A stretch of 64,000 nt of DNA from Geodermatophilus telluris. Its GTDB lineage: Bacteria; Actinomycetota; Actinomycetes; Mycobacteriales; Geodermatophilaceae. Within the stretch, counting starts at the first letter, position 1. The number at the start of each line of letters is the position of its first letter. Under the pieces are notes generated by a model, which ran no database searches, had not been told where the DNA came from, and worked only from the letters and a program-made list of their open reading frames with translations. The stretch is taken from contig NZ_FMZF01000006.1 in NCBI RefSeq assembly GCF_900102745.1, positions 279,559 through 343,558 on the forward strand. Direction: 5' to 3'. Position numbers and translations under genes: made by a program. Shown piece after piece: positions 51,068-60,377 of this stretch.

Positions 51068-52422
51068 GCGCCGGGGAGAGCCTGGACGAGGCGCTGCTGC
51101 CCGACGGCGGCGACCGGCCGCACGCGGCCGCGGCGCTGGCCGCCGTCCGCGCGTACGGCCCGGCCCGGCTGGCCGCGGACGTGGCCCGCGACGTCGCGGA
51201 CCTCGGCCTGGAGCACGGTCCCGCGGGCGAGGCGCACCCGTTCACGGTCGACCCGGTGCCCCGGGTGCTGGAGCGGGCGGAGTGGGCGGAGGTCGCCGCC
51301 GGGCTGGACCAGCGGCTGCGGGCGCTGGAGGCCTTCGTCGCCGACGCGCACGGTCGGCGCGAGGCGGTCCGCGCCGGCGTGCTCCCGGCCGAGGTGCTCG
51401 ACAGCAACCGCCACCTCACCCCGGGGCTGCCCGCGCCGAGGCGCTGGATCGGCATGGCCGGGCCCGACCTCGTGCGCGGCGCCGACGGGCGGCTCGTCGT
51501 CCTGGAGGACAACGTGCGCACCCCCACGCTGCTGGCCTACGCCCTGGCCGCCCGCGACCTCGTGGCCCCGCGGCTCGGCGTGCAGCCGTCACCGGCGCCG
51601 GTGCACGAGGCCACCCGGGACGCGGCGCGGCGCATGCTCGCCGACGCCACCGACCTCCCCGACCCGGTCGTGGCGGTGCTCGGCGACGGGCCGCGCAGCG
51701 CGGTGGCCTGGGAGATCGACCGGCTCGGGGAGGTGGTCGGCGCGCCGGTCGTGCTGCCGGAGCAGCTCACCGCGCGCGGGGACGACCTGCTGCTGCCCGA
51801 CGGGCGCCGGGTGGACCTGCTGTGGCGGCGCACCAGCGAGGAACGGCTGACCGGTGACGACGGCCGCCCGAACGAGCTGGGCGAGCTGCTGCTGGCGCCG
51901 CTGCGCGCCGGCACGGTCACCGTCGTCAACGCCTTCGGCACCGGCGTCGCCGACGACAAGCGCACCTTCCCCTACGTGGAGGACCTGGTCCGCTTCTTCC
52001 TCGGCGAGGAGCCGCGGTTGCGCTCCCAGCCGGCCTACGACCTCGGTGACCCCGCGCAGTGCCGCGCCGCGCTCGACCGGCTGCCGGAGCTGGTGCTCAA
52101 GCCGCGGTCCGGCTCCGGCGGCCACGGGGTCCTCATCGGGCCGCGGGCGGACACCGGGCAGCTCGAGCGCGCCCGCGCCGCCGTGCTGGCCGCCCCCGGG
52201 GAGTGGATCGCCCAGGAGCCGGTGGCGCTCTCGACGCACCCCACCGTGGTCGACGGCGCGCTCGTGCCGCGGCACGTGGACTACCGGCCCTACGCCTTCT
52301 GCGCCGACGACGGGACGACCGTGCTGCCGGGCGGGTTCACCCGGGTGTCGCTGGCCGAGGGCGACCTGGTGGTCAACGCCTCGCAGGGCGGCGGCGGGAA
52401 GGACACCTGGGTGGTCGGCTGA
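51064..52422 (+). CDS. Circularly permuted ATP-grasp ligase
   Basis: 452 residues, GTG 51064 overlapping the previous stop (GTGA). It has the CP_ATPgrasp layout: LERAEWAEVAAGLDQRLRAL, VLDSNRHLTPGL, DLVRGADGRLVVLEDNVRTP, GTGVADDKRTFPYVEDLVRFFLGEEP, LVLKPRSGSGGHGVLIGP, and HVDYRPYAFC near the end. The alpha-E (DUF403) and transglutaminase partners that usually accompany this family are not here; the neighbour is instead a RimK-like enzyme. Confidence 0.9.
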   Translation: MSAGESLDEALLPDGGDRPHAAAALAAVRAYGPARLAADVARDVADLGLEHGPAGEAHPFTVDPVPRVLERAEWAEVAAGLDQRLRALEAFVADAHGRREAVRAGVLPAEVLDSNRHLTPGLPAPRRWIGMAGPDLVRGADGRLVVLEDNVRTPTLLAYALAARDLVAPRLGVQPSPAPVHEATRDAARRMLADATDLPDPVVAVLGDGPRSAVAWEIDRLGEVVGAPVVLPEQLTARGDDLLLPDGRRVDLLWRRTSEERLTGDDGRPNELGELLLAPLRAGTVTVVNAFGTGVADDKRTFPYVEDLVRFFLGEEPRLRSQPAYDLGDPAQCRAALDRLPELVLKPRSGSGGHGVLIGPRADTGQLERARAAVLAAPGEWIAQEPVALSTHPTVVDGALVPRHVDYRPYAFCADDGTTVLPGGFTRVSLAEGDLVVNASQGGGGKDTWVVG

Positions 52423-52518
52423 GCGGACGACGGCGACGGGGGGCCCGCGCCGCCGGCCTGCCGGTGCGGGACGTCGCCCCGGGCTCCGACCTCCGGCGGG
52501 TGTTCGTGCCGACGGCGC

Positions 52519-53118
52519 TCAGGCCGCCGGCGCGCAGGCGCGCACGACCAGCCCCTCGAGCGTCCCCCGCACCCCGCCCACCGCCCCGGCACTCGACGCG
52601 TCGAACCGCAGGCGGTAGGCCGCGACCACCTCGGCACCGGCCAGGCGCGGTTCGCCGGCCCGCACGAGCCGGCCGCAGAGCCGACCCTCCATGACCCCCG
52701 TGTCACCGCACCGCTGGCAGGCGTCGAACGCCGGCGCGCGGTGCGTGCCCTGGTTGGTCAGCCCGCTCAGCGTGCCGTGGACGACGCCGGCCCGGGAGCG
52801 CCAGGTGAACGTCGCGGTGTGCACGCCCCGGCGGTTCCCGTCGCCGTCGGTGTAGACGGTCACCAGGTCGACGCTGCCCAGCCGGCCGTCGAGGAGACGC
52901 CCCACCTCCGAGGCGCAGTCGTGGGAGCGCAGCTCCAGCTCCAGGTCCTGCTCGGTGGTGAGCGTCCGGCAGCCGTCCTCCGGACACTGGTGCTCCTGGC
53001 CCTCCGGGCGCGACAGCCGGCCCGCGACGTCCACGGACAGCTCGGACAGGCACACCTCGGCCGCGAGCAGCCCGGCGGGCCCGGCGTCGCACAGGTCGTG
53101 GCGGTCGCAGCAGGTCAC
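52519..53118 (-). CDS. Cys-rich hypothetical protein, 199 residues
   Basis: GTG 53118 with GGGAGGG upstream. About eleven Cys: a CC pair and CxxxxxC at the start (TCCDRHDLCDAG), single Cys at about 23, 45, 50 and 68, a CQRCGD knuckle around 135, and two more. Between them are beta-like stretches (VDLVTVYTDGDG, HTATFTWRSR). The Cys pattern fits metal or disulfide binding. No family recognised. It lies 94 bases downstream of the SNF2 ATPase gene on the same strand, so the two may be co-transcribed. Confidence 0.7.
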   Translation of the reverse strand: MTCCDRHDLCDAGPAGLLAAEVCLSELSVDVAGRLSRPEGQEHQCPEDGCRTLTTEQDLELELRSHDCASEVGRLLDGRLGSVDLVTVYTDGDGNRRGVHTATFTWRSRAGVVHGTLSGLTNQGTHRAPAFDACQRCGDTGVMEGRLCGRLVRAGEPRLAGAEVVAAYRLRFDASSAGAVGGVRGTLEGLVVRACAPAA

Positions 53119-53212
53119 GGTCCCTCCCCGGGTCGGTGCTCGGGCAGAGGAGGGCGGAGCCGCCGGCGGTGATACACGGCAGCTCACCGCCGGGCGAGGT
53201 CCGGTGCTCCGG

Positions 53213-55360
53213 TCAGACCGCCGCGAGGTCCCCGGGCCCGGCCGCCTCGCGCAGCGCGTCGGTGAGCAGCGCGACGAGCACCTCGACCTGCACGTCGTTC
53301 GGCGCGCCGGCCGGCTCGTCGGACCCGTCGAGCGCCCGGGCGGCGAGCCCGGCCTTGCTGTCGACCAGCTCGGCGACCCGGGCGTCGATCGTCTGCGCGG
53401 CGATGATCCGCCAGGCGGTGACCGGCTCGGTCTGCCCGATGCGGTGGCTGCGGTCGATGGCCTGGGTCTGCTCGGCGTCGGTCCAGGACAGCTCGGCCAG
53501 TACCACGTTGGAGGCGACCTGCAGGTTCAGGCCGACACCGGCCGCGGTCAGCGAGCACACCGCGACGGCGACCTCCGGGTCGGTGGTGAACGCGTCGACG
53601 CTGGCCTGCCGCGCCCGCGGCGTCTGGTCACCGCGGATTGAGGCGTACCGCACGCCCTGCCGGGCGAGGGCCTCCTCGGCGGCGTCCATCACGTCGACGT
53701 GCTTGGCGAAGAAGACGACCTTGCCGGCGCTGCGCGCGAGCTGCGCGGCGTAGTCCGCGGCCAGCCCGGCCTTCGCCCGGCCGATGCGCCGCATCGTGGC
53801 GAACACGTTCTCGCCGGTCCCGGTGGCCGCGTCCTTCAGCTCCGAGCGGGCCACCCGGCGCACCAGCTCGGCATCGACCTCCCCGGCGGCGGTGCCGGAC
53901 GACCGGGCCGCCAGCGCCGTCTCGTACTGCGCCACCATCCGGCGCACGAGGTCGCGCTCGGCCGCGCGGATCGAGCGACCCACCGGCCCGTCGAGCTCGA
54001 CGGGGAGGTCGGCGATGCGGCGGGCGGGGATGTCGGCGGCGACGTCGGCCTTGCGGCGGCGCACGATGCCGAGGTCGATCACGCACTGCCGGGCCGCGGC
54101 GGAGAAGCCGCGGTCGGCGGGCGTGAGGCCGGTGTCCTCGAGCGCGTCGAGCAGCTCGCCGAGGGGCGCGTCGTCGTCGATCCAGCCGAGGAACTGCCAG
54201 ATCGCCCGGAAGTCGTCGACGTCGTTGATCAGCGGGGTGCCGGTCAGCGCCATGAGCAGGGGCGTGCGGCCGAGGGACCGCAGCCGCGCGGACAGCTCGA
54301 GGACGTGCCGCGAGCGCTGCGAGCCCTTGTTCTTGATGAAGTGCGCCTCGTCGACCACGATCCCGCGGAACCCGAAGTCGCCGAGCCAGCCCACGTGCCG
54401 GTCGAGCACCTCGTAGTTGACGACGACGACGTCGGCGAACCCGTCGACCGTCTCGCCGTCGCCCTGCACCACGGTGGCCCGGCGGTGCGGCGTCCAGCGG
54501 GCCGCCTCCCGCGCCCAGTTGGTCTTCACCACGTTGGGCACGACGACCAGCAGCGGGTGGGCGCCGGCCGCCTCGGCGGCGAGCAGCGCCTGCGCGGTCT
54601 TGCCCAGCCCCGGCTCGTCGGCGAGCAGGAAGGTGCGGTGCCCGCCCGCGGCCGCGGCGACCACCTGTCCCTGGTGCGGCATGAGCTCCAGCCCGGCGGG
54701 GGTGAAGCGGGACGTCGGGACGGGCAGGTCCATGCAGGCCGGGGCGCCGGCGCCGGCCCGCTCGAAGGAGGTGAACAGCGGGCCGAGCAGCTCCCAGCCG
54801 GCCAGCCGGCGGGGCCGCGCCGGCCGCTGCGGGAGGGCGGAGAAGTCGGGGGCCAGGAAGGGGTTGGCCAGCTGCCGGGAGACCACCGACTGCGGCACCA
54901 CCCGCCGGTCGGGGCCGGCCGGGACGGCCTCGGCCGGCGCCGGCGCGGGCTCCTCGGGCGCGGGCTCCACGCCCAGGTCGCGCAGGATCTCCCGCCGCAG
55001 CGACCGGGCGGCGTCGGTGACGACGGCGTCCTCGCCGAGCAGCGCGAGCAGCCCGGCGTCGCGGACGGCGGTGGTCGCCAGGACCGTGGCCACGCCGTCG
55101 AGGCGCTTGAGCTGCTCGGCGCGGGAGCCGTCGCTGCCGGGCGCCGCCTGGACGCGGGCCCGCTCCTCGCGCAGCAGCAGGGCGACGGCCTGGAACCGGG
55201 TGCGCACCGACGGCGTGACGCGCCCGCGCGCGGCGGCCGCCTCGACCTCGCGCGCGGTCCGGGCGAGCACCGCGACGAGGTCGCCGTCGTGGCGCACCCG
55301 CCGGTCGCGCCGCGGGGTGGTGCGGCGGGCGCCCGTCTGGCGCCGGCCTGGTCGAGCCAC
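53213..55360 (-). CDS. SNF2-family DNA-dependent ATPase/helicase
   Basis: 715 residues from GTG 55360 with GAGGAGG upstream. The N-terminal 250 residues are unrecognised and helical (Arg-rich start GRRQTGARRTTPRRDRR). Helicase core: Walker A DEPGLGKTAQ, motif II DEAHFIKNKG, motif III ALTGTPL, then VVFFAKHVDV, RGDQTP, SLTAAGVGLNLQVAS and motif VI QAIDRSHRIGQT. Actinobacterial SNF2 proteins remodel DNA-protein complexes or serve in defence, but no methyltransferase, nuclease or other defence partner is next to it; the only same-strand neighbour is the Cys-rich protein. Confidence 0.92.
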   Translation of the reverse strand: MARPGRRQTGARRTTPRRDRRVRHDGDLVAVLARTAREVEAAAARGRVTPSVRTRFQAVALLLREERARVQAAPGSDGSRAEQLKRLDGVATVLATTAVRDAGLLALLGEDAVVTDAARSLRREILRDLGVEPAPEEPAPAPAEAVPAGPDRRVVPQSVVSRQLANPFLAPDFSALPQRPARPRRLAGWELLGPLFTSFERAGAGAPACMDLPVPTSRFTPAGLELMPHQGQVVAAAAGGHRTFLLADEPGLGKTAQALLAAEAAGAHPLLVVVPNVVKTNWAREAARWTPHRRATVVQGDGETVDGFADVVVVNYEVLDRHVGWLGDFGFRGIVVDEAHFIKNKGSQRSRHVLELSARLRSLGRTPLLMALTGTPLINDVDDFRAIWQFLGWIDDDAPLGELLDALEDTGLTPADRGFSAAARQCVIDLGIVRRRKADVAADIPARRIADLPVELDGPVGRSIRAAERDLVRRMVAQYETALAARSSGTAAGEVDAELVRRVARSELKDAATGTGENVFATMRRIGRAKAGLAADYAAQLARSAGKVVFFAKHVDVMDAAEEALARQGVRYASIRGDQTPRARQASVDAFTTDPEVAVAVCSLTAAGVGLNLQVASNVVLAELSWTDAEQTQAIDRSHRIGQTEPVTAWRIIAAQTIDARVAELVDSKAGLAARALDGSDEPAGAPNDVQVEVLVALLTDALREAAGPGDLAAV

Positions 55361-55681
55361 GAAGTCCTCCTCTGCGGTGCCGGGCAGGACCGCCGCGGCA
55401 GCGTGCTGCACACCCGCGGGCGGGACGGGGCCGTCCCGGCGTGGGGTGCGTGGTGCTCCGGACGCGGGACCGGCCCGCGGATCCGCAGGGATCGACGCTG
55501 CCGGCCCGGTCGGCACTCCCCTGTGACAACGCGTCCGCGGGTGCACCATTCCCCGTGCGGGGCCTCCTCGAACCGAGGGGGCCCACGTGCAGGGTAGGGC
55601 GCCGGTGGGCACGGACGCGGGCAGGCCCGCCCGCCGTCGCGCCGGGAGGGGCACCCACCGCCCGGCGGGGCCCGGGCGGGA
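55361..55681. other. 321-base stretch without a gene
   Basis: Lies between the SNF2 gene start and the cupin gene stop, both on the minus strand. Apart from the SNF2 ribosome site next to 55360, only small hairpins were seen (for example CCTCG-AAC-CGAGG at 55566-55578). It probably holds the SNF2 promoter; no clear hexamers could be assigned. Confidence 0.4.
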
Positions 55682-56053
55682 TCAGCCGAGGAGGGTCACC
55701 AGGGGCTGCCCGGCCTCCACGAGGTAGGTGGAGAGCATCTCCCCGGTGCCGGGGCCCACGTCGCGCGCGTCGTGCGGCGTGCCCGGCGGGATCAGGAACC
55801 CGTCGCCGGCGTGGAGGGTCAGCGTCTCCCGGCCCCGGATCGCCATCGTCACCGTCCCGGCGAGGATGTAGCCGACCTCCTCACCGGGGTGCGTGTGCCA
55901 GCCCGACGAGACCCCGACCGGGATCCGGGTGAGCACCTGGACGATCTCCCGCCCGGGGACGGACGAGGGGGCGCGCTGGACCTCGGTCCGCTCGAGGGTC
56001 CCGGCGAACGCGTCGGCCGGGGACGGGGCACTCCTCGCGGCTCCGGACACCAT
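55682..56053 (-). CDS. Single-domain cupin protein
   Basis: 123 residues from ATG 56053 with GGAGGAGG upstream. Cupin motif 1 in SSGWHTHPGEEVGYILAG (metal-binding His-x-His and Glu) and motif 2 in GDGFLIPPGTPHDARDVG. Small cupins of this type bind a metal and a carboxylate or sugar; the reaction is unknown. Divergent from the NRDE gene by 120 bases. Confidence 0.85.
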   Translation of the reverse strand: MVSGAARSAPSPADAFAGTLERTEVQRAPSSVPGREIVQVLTRIPVGVSSGWHTHPGEEVGYILAGTVTMAIRGRETLTLHAGDGFLIPPGTPHDARDVGPGTGEMLSTYLVEAGQPLVTLLG

Positions 56054-56173
56054 GACCGGACCTCCTCCGACGGTTCGCTGCACCGGCCGTCCCATCCTCC
56101 GGTGCGGGCCGGGCGGGCGCACCGGTCGGACGACTCCCCGACGCGCCCGGGCGGTGCCGGGGAGGATGCACGC

Positions 56174-56881
56174 GTGTGCACCGTGGTCGTCCGCTGGTCG
56201 ACAGGACAGCCCGTGCGGGTCCTCGCCCTGCGCGACGAGCTCACCACCCGCCCCTTCGACGATCCCGGCCGCTGGTGGCCCGACCAGCCCGACGTCGTCG
56301 CCGGCCGCGACCGGCTCGCCGGGGGCACGTGGTGCGCGAGCCGCGTCGCCACCGGGACGACGGCGCTGGTGCTCAACCGGGCGCGCGAGCGCGTGGCGGC
56401 CCCCGGCGCGGCCAGCCGAGGCGTGCTGCCGCTGCTCGGCGTGGCACACGGCACCGGCTGGCGCGACCACGTCGACCTCACGGGGATGGCCGGTTTCCTG
56501 CTGGTCCTGGCCGCGCCCGACCGGCTCCTCACCTGGGACTTCGACGGCGAGCGGCTGCGGGAGACCGAGCACCCGGAGGGCACCGTGATGGTGACCTCCG
56601 GGGGGCCCGAGGACCGCAAGACCGAGCGCCACCTCGACGCCTTCCGGGCGGCCGACCCTCCCGAGGGGTGGCGGGACCTGGTCCGGCAGGCGCCGCCGAG
56701 GGACGACCCCGGCGCCCTCGTCGTGCGCCACGAGGAGGACGGGCGGGTGTTCGCGACGGTGTTCGGCCAGCTGGTCGAGGCCGAGCCGGGGAGGCTGCGC
56801 CTGGACCACAGCAGGGAGCCCTGGACCGCCCGGCCCTGGCACACCCTCGCCGTGGAGCCGGGTGCGCCACGGGTCGTCTGA
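56174..56881 (+). CDS. NRDE-family (TANGO2-like) protein
   Basis: 235 residues from GTG 56174 with GGGGAGG upstream. It begins Met-Cys-Thr (MCTVVVRW), so after Met removal a Cys becomes the N-terminal nucleophile, as expected for NRDE/Ntn-like proteins. The family's defining NRDE motif is replaced: the segment reads ALRDELTTRPFDDPGRWW. Downstream ASRVATGTTALVLNR fits the family. Function of the family is unsettled; haem handling has been suggested for TANGO2. Confidence 0.75.
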   Translation: MCTVVVRWSTGQPVRVLALRDELTTRPFDDPGRWWPDQPDVVAGRDRLAGGTWCASRVATGTTALVLNRARERVAAPGAASRGVLPLLGVAHGTGWRDHVDLTGMAGFLLVLAAPDRLLTWDFDGERLRETEHPEGTVMVTSGGPEDRKTERHLDAFRAADPPEGWRDLVRQAPPRDDPGALVVRHEEDGRVFATVFGQLVEAEPGRLRLDHSREPWTARPWHTLAVEPGAPRVV

Positions 56882-56910
56882 CGCACGCCGCCCGGGCACA
56901 CCCCGGACCG

Positions 56911-57384
56911 TCACCCGGGCCGGTCGCCCTCGCCGGCGTCCTCCCGGGTGGCGACGACGTGCACGGCGGCCTCCTCCGCGGAGGCCGCCGCCGAGTCGAT
57001 CCCCGCGTCGAGGGCGTACAGCTCGGGCTCGACGTCCTCCCCCGCGTCCCCGCCGGCCGCGACGAGCCGGCCGGCCCGGACGTCGCCGACCTCGTCGTCG
57101 CGCAGCTCCCCGTCGGTGTCCGACACGTCGCCGAGGCCGTCGCCGTCGTCGGTCCAGCGGAGGTCGGGGAGCTCGCGGGCCAGCCGCCCGTCGAGGCCCT
57201 CGCCGGTGGCCTCCTCCCGCTCCGTCGTCCCCCAGTCGTCGACCGCCCAGGCCCGCTCGGCCGGGGACCAGCCCACGTCCAGGACGTCGCGGACGCCGAG
57301 CTGCTCGAGGGTGTCCTCCGGCTCGAGGACCCCGGTGGCCTCCTCGGGGTCGGTTCCGTCCGTGCCGTACCGCCCTGGGTCCAC
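56911..57384 (-). CDS. DUF5709 protein
   Basis: 157 residues from GTG 57384 with GGAGGAGGGCGG upstream. Acidic, with VLDVGWSPAERAWAVDDWG, a DDGDGLGDVSDTDGEL block, DDEVGDVRAGRLV and the C-terminal SAEEAAVHVV that define DUF5709. Function unknown; widespread in actinobacteria. It is the intact relative of the remnant at 458-817. Confidence 0.85.
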   Translation of the reverse strand: MDPGRYGTDGTDPEEATGVLEPEDTLEQLGVRDVLDVGWSPAERAWAVDDWGTTEREEATGEGLDGRLARELPDLRWTDDGDGLGDVSDTDGELRDDEVGDVRAGRLVAAGGDAGEDVEPELYALDAGIDSAAASAEEAAVHVVATREDAGEGDRPG

Positions 57385-57427
57385 GGCGTCCGCCCTCCTC
57401 CCGTGCGGCGGGTCCCGCGCCGACAGG

Positions 57428-60250
57428 CTAGGGAGCGGCGCGGCCCTCGTCTCGGGTCATCCGACCCGATCCCGCGGCGGGTGGTGGTCCGAGGGCGTCG
57501 CGGAGCGCCGCCCGGGTGGAGACCCCGAGCTTCGGGAACACGCGGTACAGGTGACCGGACACCGTGCGGGGCGAGAGGTGCAGCCGGGTCCCGATCTGCT
57601 TGTTGGACAGCCCCGACGCCGCGAGCGAGGCGATCTCGCGCTCCTGCGCGGTCAGCGTCGTCCAGCTGCGGTCCCGGACCGGCCGTCCGCCGTGCCCACC
57701 GGCGTGCAGCTCCTGCGCGGCGCGGGCCGCCCACGGCCGCGCACCGAGGTGCTCGAACGTCTCCAGGGCCGCGGTCAGCTCGACCCGGGCGGCGTGCGCG
57801 GCGCGGGTCCGGCGCAGGTGCTCGCCGTGGGAGAGCTGCACCCGGGCGCGCTCGAACGGGAAGCGGGCGGCTCCCGGGAGGGCCAGGGCCTCCCGGTGGA
57901 GGGCACCGGCCTCCTCCCCGGAGGCGGTGAGCGCCGCGGCACCCGCGGCGAGCAGCGCGAGGCGGGGGCTGCGGGAGACGACCGCCGTGCGCTGCACCGC
58001 GGCCACGTGCGCCGCGGCCTCCTCGGGGTGCCCGGAGCGCGCCGCGGCCTCGACCAGGTCCCGGGCCGTCCACAGGGCGACGGGGACGTGCCGCGCGAGC
58101 CGGCCCGGAGGGCTGATGGCGGCGCCGAGGCGCAGGGCCTCGTCGTAGTCGCCCCGGCCGAGCGCGGCCAGCGCCCGCGCCCGGCCGGCGAAGTGCTCGA
58201 GCATCGTCACCCCGCGGGGCGCGGCCCAGGCCACCATCTCGCCGGTCAGCGACCGGGTGGCCTCCTCGTCCCCGCGGGCGGCCGCGAGCAGGGCCAGGCA
58301 GTACAGGCCGGGCAGGGCGACGAGCCGGTACCCGAGCCGTTCGCCCCAGGCGACGCCCTCCTCCGCCGCGCGGGCGGCCTCGTCCCACCGCCCCTCGCGG
58401 TAGGCGTCGTGGCACAGCATCATCAGCGCGCTGACGGCGGAGGTCGCCGCGCCGCCGTCGCGCCCGTCCCGCACCACCCGCCAGAGCGCCCGCCGGCAGC
58501 CGGCGAGCCGGTCGACGTAGAAGGCGGCGATCGCCACCCGCACGATCCGGACGGGGTCGACCTCCTCGTCGACCGTGGCGACGAGCGCGTCCAGCCGCTC
58601 GAGGTCGGCCGGCGTGGCACCGGCCGGGTCGCCGTAGACCCGGCCCGACACCGCGAGCAGCGGGGGGACGCCGGGGCCGAGCCGGTCCAGGGCGCCCTCG
58701 AAGGCGCGCCACGGCTCCGGCCGGCCGCTGAAGTGGCACACCGCCATCAGCGTGTGCAGGGCCTCCTCCACCGGAGCCCCGCTCCGCCCGTGCGCGAGGG
58801 CACCGTCGATCCCCCGGACCAGCACCAGGTGCGCGGTGTCCACGTCGCCCTCACCGTTGAGCAGGTGGTGGGCGGCGGCCACCGCGGCGTGCAGCGACCC
58901 CTCGGTGCCCGGGTCCGCCCGCCGCGCCTCGCCCAGCAGGTCCGGGACGCTGTGCAGCCGACCCGCCACGTCGGCACCGACGTACGCGGCCTCGGCCAGC
59001 CGGCGGGCGCGGTCGGCACCGCGCGGGCTCAGGTCCGCGGCGCGCAGCAGCGCGCGGACGGCGCGGACGGCGTCGCCCTTGTGCACCGCGAGGTGCGCGG
59101 CGACCTCCAGCAGCGCCGCGGCCGGCTCGTCGGGGCCGACGACGGCCTCGGCCAGGTGCCACGCGCGCCGTTCGGGGTCCTCGGGGAGCAGGCCGGCCAG
59201 GACGGCGTGCGCGCGCCGCCGCTCCCCGCTGGTCGCCAGCTCCACGACCGCGGCGCCGGTGAGCGGGTGCCGGAAGGCGATCCGCCCGGCGTCCGGGTCC
59301 ACGCGGACCACCCCGGCCCGCTCGGCCGGGGCCAGGCCGTCGAGCCAGCCGTCGCCGGACGAGGCCGCGCGCAGCGGACCGAGGTCCCCCGTCCCGTCGA
59401 GGGCGGCGAGCAGCAGCAGCCGGCGCGTGTCCGCCGGCAGCCCGCGGACCCGCTCGGCGAACAGCTCCTGCAGCGGCGCGCTCAGCGTCAGCGACCGGGG
59501 CAGCGGCTCGGCCGCCCGCCGCTGCCCCTCGGTCATCGTCAGCGGCAGCTCCAGCAGCGCCAGCGGGTTGCCCTGGGCGGCCGACACCACCCGCCGGTGC
59601 ACCGCCGGGGCCAGCCCGGGGAACCGGCTCCCCAGCAGGTCGGCGGCGGCCGCCGCGTCCAGCGGCGGCACCTCGTGCCGGGGCAGGCCGGCGCGCAGGA
59701 GGAACGACCCGGGATCGGTCCGGACCGCGCCCAGGAACCCGATGCCGCTGCCCTCGAGGCGGCGGGCGACGAACCCGAGCACCCGGGCGCTGGCGTGGTC
59801 GAGCCACTGCAGGTCGTCGACGGCGACCAGGACCGGGCCGTCCGCGGCGGCCGCCCGCAGGAGCGCGAGCGCGGCGGCCGAGACGACGAGCCGGCCGGCG
59901 TCGGGCCCGGAGCCCACGCCGAGGGCCACGGCCAGCGCGCGCCGGTGCAGGGCGGGGAGGCCGCCGAGCCGGTCGTGCAGCGGCAGCAGCAGCTGGTTGA
60001 GCCCCGCGAAGCTCACCTTCGCCTCGAACTGCACCCCGGAGGCCCGCAGCAGGCGCACCCCCGACGCGGCCGCCGTCCGGCACGCCTCCTGCAGCAGGAC
60101 GCTCTTGCCCACCCCGGGGTCGCCGGTGAGCAGGAGCGCGCCGCCGGCGTCGGCCGGCCGGGTGAGGAAGGACCCGACGACGTCGAGGTCCGCCGTCCGG
60201 CCGACCAGGTCGGGCCCCGGCGCGCGGCTCCGGGGTCGGACGTCGTCCAT
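57428..60250 (-). CDS. Large LuxR-family transcriptional regulator with AAA ATPase domain
   Basis: 940 residues from ATG 60250 (GAGGGG upstream). Walker A GDPGVGKS (43-50), Walker B VLVAVDDLQWLD, a long helical repeat region, and a C-terminal LuxR helix-turn-helix (LTAQEREIASLAASGLSNKQIG, HLSPRTVSGHLYRVF). Same architecture as 2922-5702. Divergent from the decayed hydrolase gene at 60378, which may have been its target. Confidence 0.9.
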   Translation of the reverse strand: MDDVRPRSRAPGPDLVGRTADLDVVGSFLTRPADAGGALLLTGDPGVGKSVLLQEACRTAAASGVRLLRASGVQFEAKVSFAGLNQLLLPLHDRLGGLPALHRRALAVALGVGSGPDAGRLVVSAAALALLRAAAADGPVLVAVDDLQWLDHASARVLGFVARRLEGSGIGFLGAVRTDPGSFLLRAGLPRHEVPPLDAAAAADLLGSRFPGLAPAVHRRVVSAAQGNPLALLELPLTMTEGQRRAAEPLPRSLTLSAPLQELFAERVRGLPADTRRLLLLAALDGTGDLGPLRAASSGDGWLDGLAPAERAGVVRVDPDAGRIAFRHPLTGAAVVELATSGERRRAHAVLAGLLPEDPERRAWHLAEAVVGPDEPAAALLEVAAHLAVHKGDAVRAVRALLRAADLSPRGADRARRLAEAAYVGADVAGRLHSVPDLLGEARRADPGTEGSLHAAVAAAHHLLNGEGDVDTAHLVLVRGIDGALAHGRSGAPVEEALHTLMAVCHFSGRPEPWRAFEGALDRLGPGVPPLLAVSGRVYGDPAGATPADLERLDALVATVDEEVDPVRIVRVAIAAFYVDRLAGCRRALWRVVRDGRDGGAATSAVSALMMLCHDAYREGRWDEAARAAEEGVAWGERLGYRLVALPGLYCLALLAAARGDEEATRSLTGEMVAWAAPRGVTMLEHFAGRARALAALGRGDYDEALRLGAAISPPGRLARHVPVALWTARDLVEAAARSGHPEEAAAHVAAVQRTAVVSRSPRLALLAAGAAALTASGEEAGALHREALALPGAARFPFERARVQLSHGEHLRRTRAAHAARVELTAALETFEHLGARPWAARAAQELHAGGHGGRPVRDRSWTTLTAQEREIASLAASGLSNKQIGTRLHLSPRTVSGHLYRVFPKLGVSTRAALRDALGPPPAAGSGRMTRDEGRAAP

Positions 60251-60377
60251 CGGTTGTCCCCTCGGATGGGCTCGGCGGTCAGGTTCCCACCGCGGACAGC
60301 GACCCGGCCAGCCCCCTCGGCCCCGTGCCGGTCATCTGACGCGTGCGCCCGGCCCGCGGTCCGGCGATCCTGCTGCC

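Noticed and set aside
53213-55360. SNF2 gene as part of a DISARM- or BREX-like defence island
   Set aside because: No methyltransferase, phospholipase-D, PglZ or nuclease partner is next to it; the neighbours are a cupin, an NRDE protein and a Cys-rich protein.
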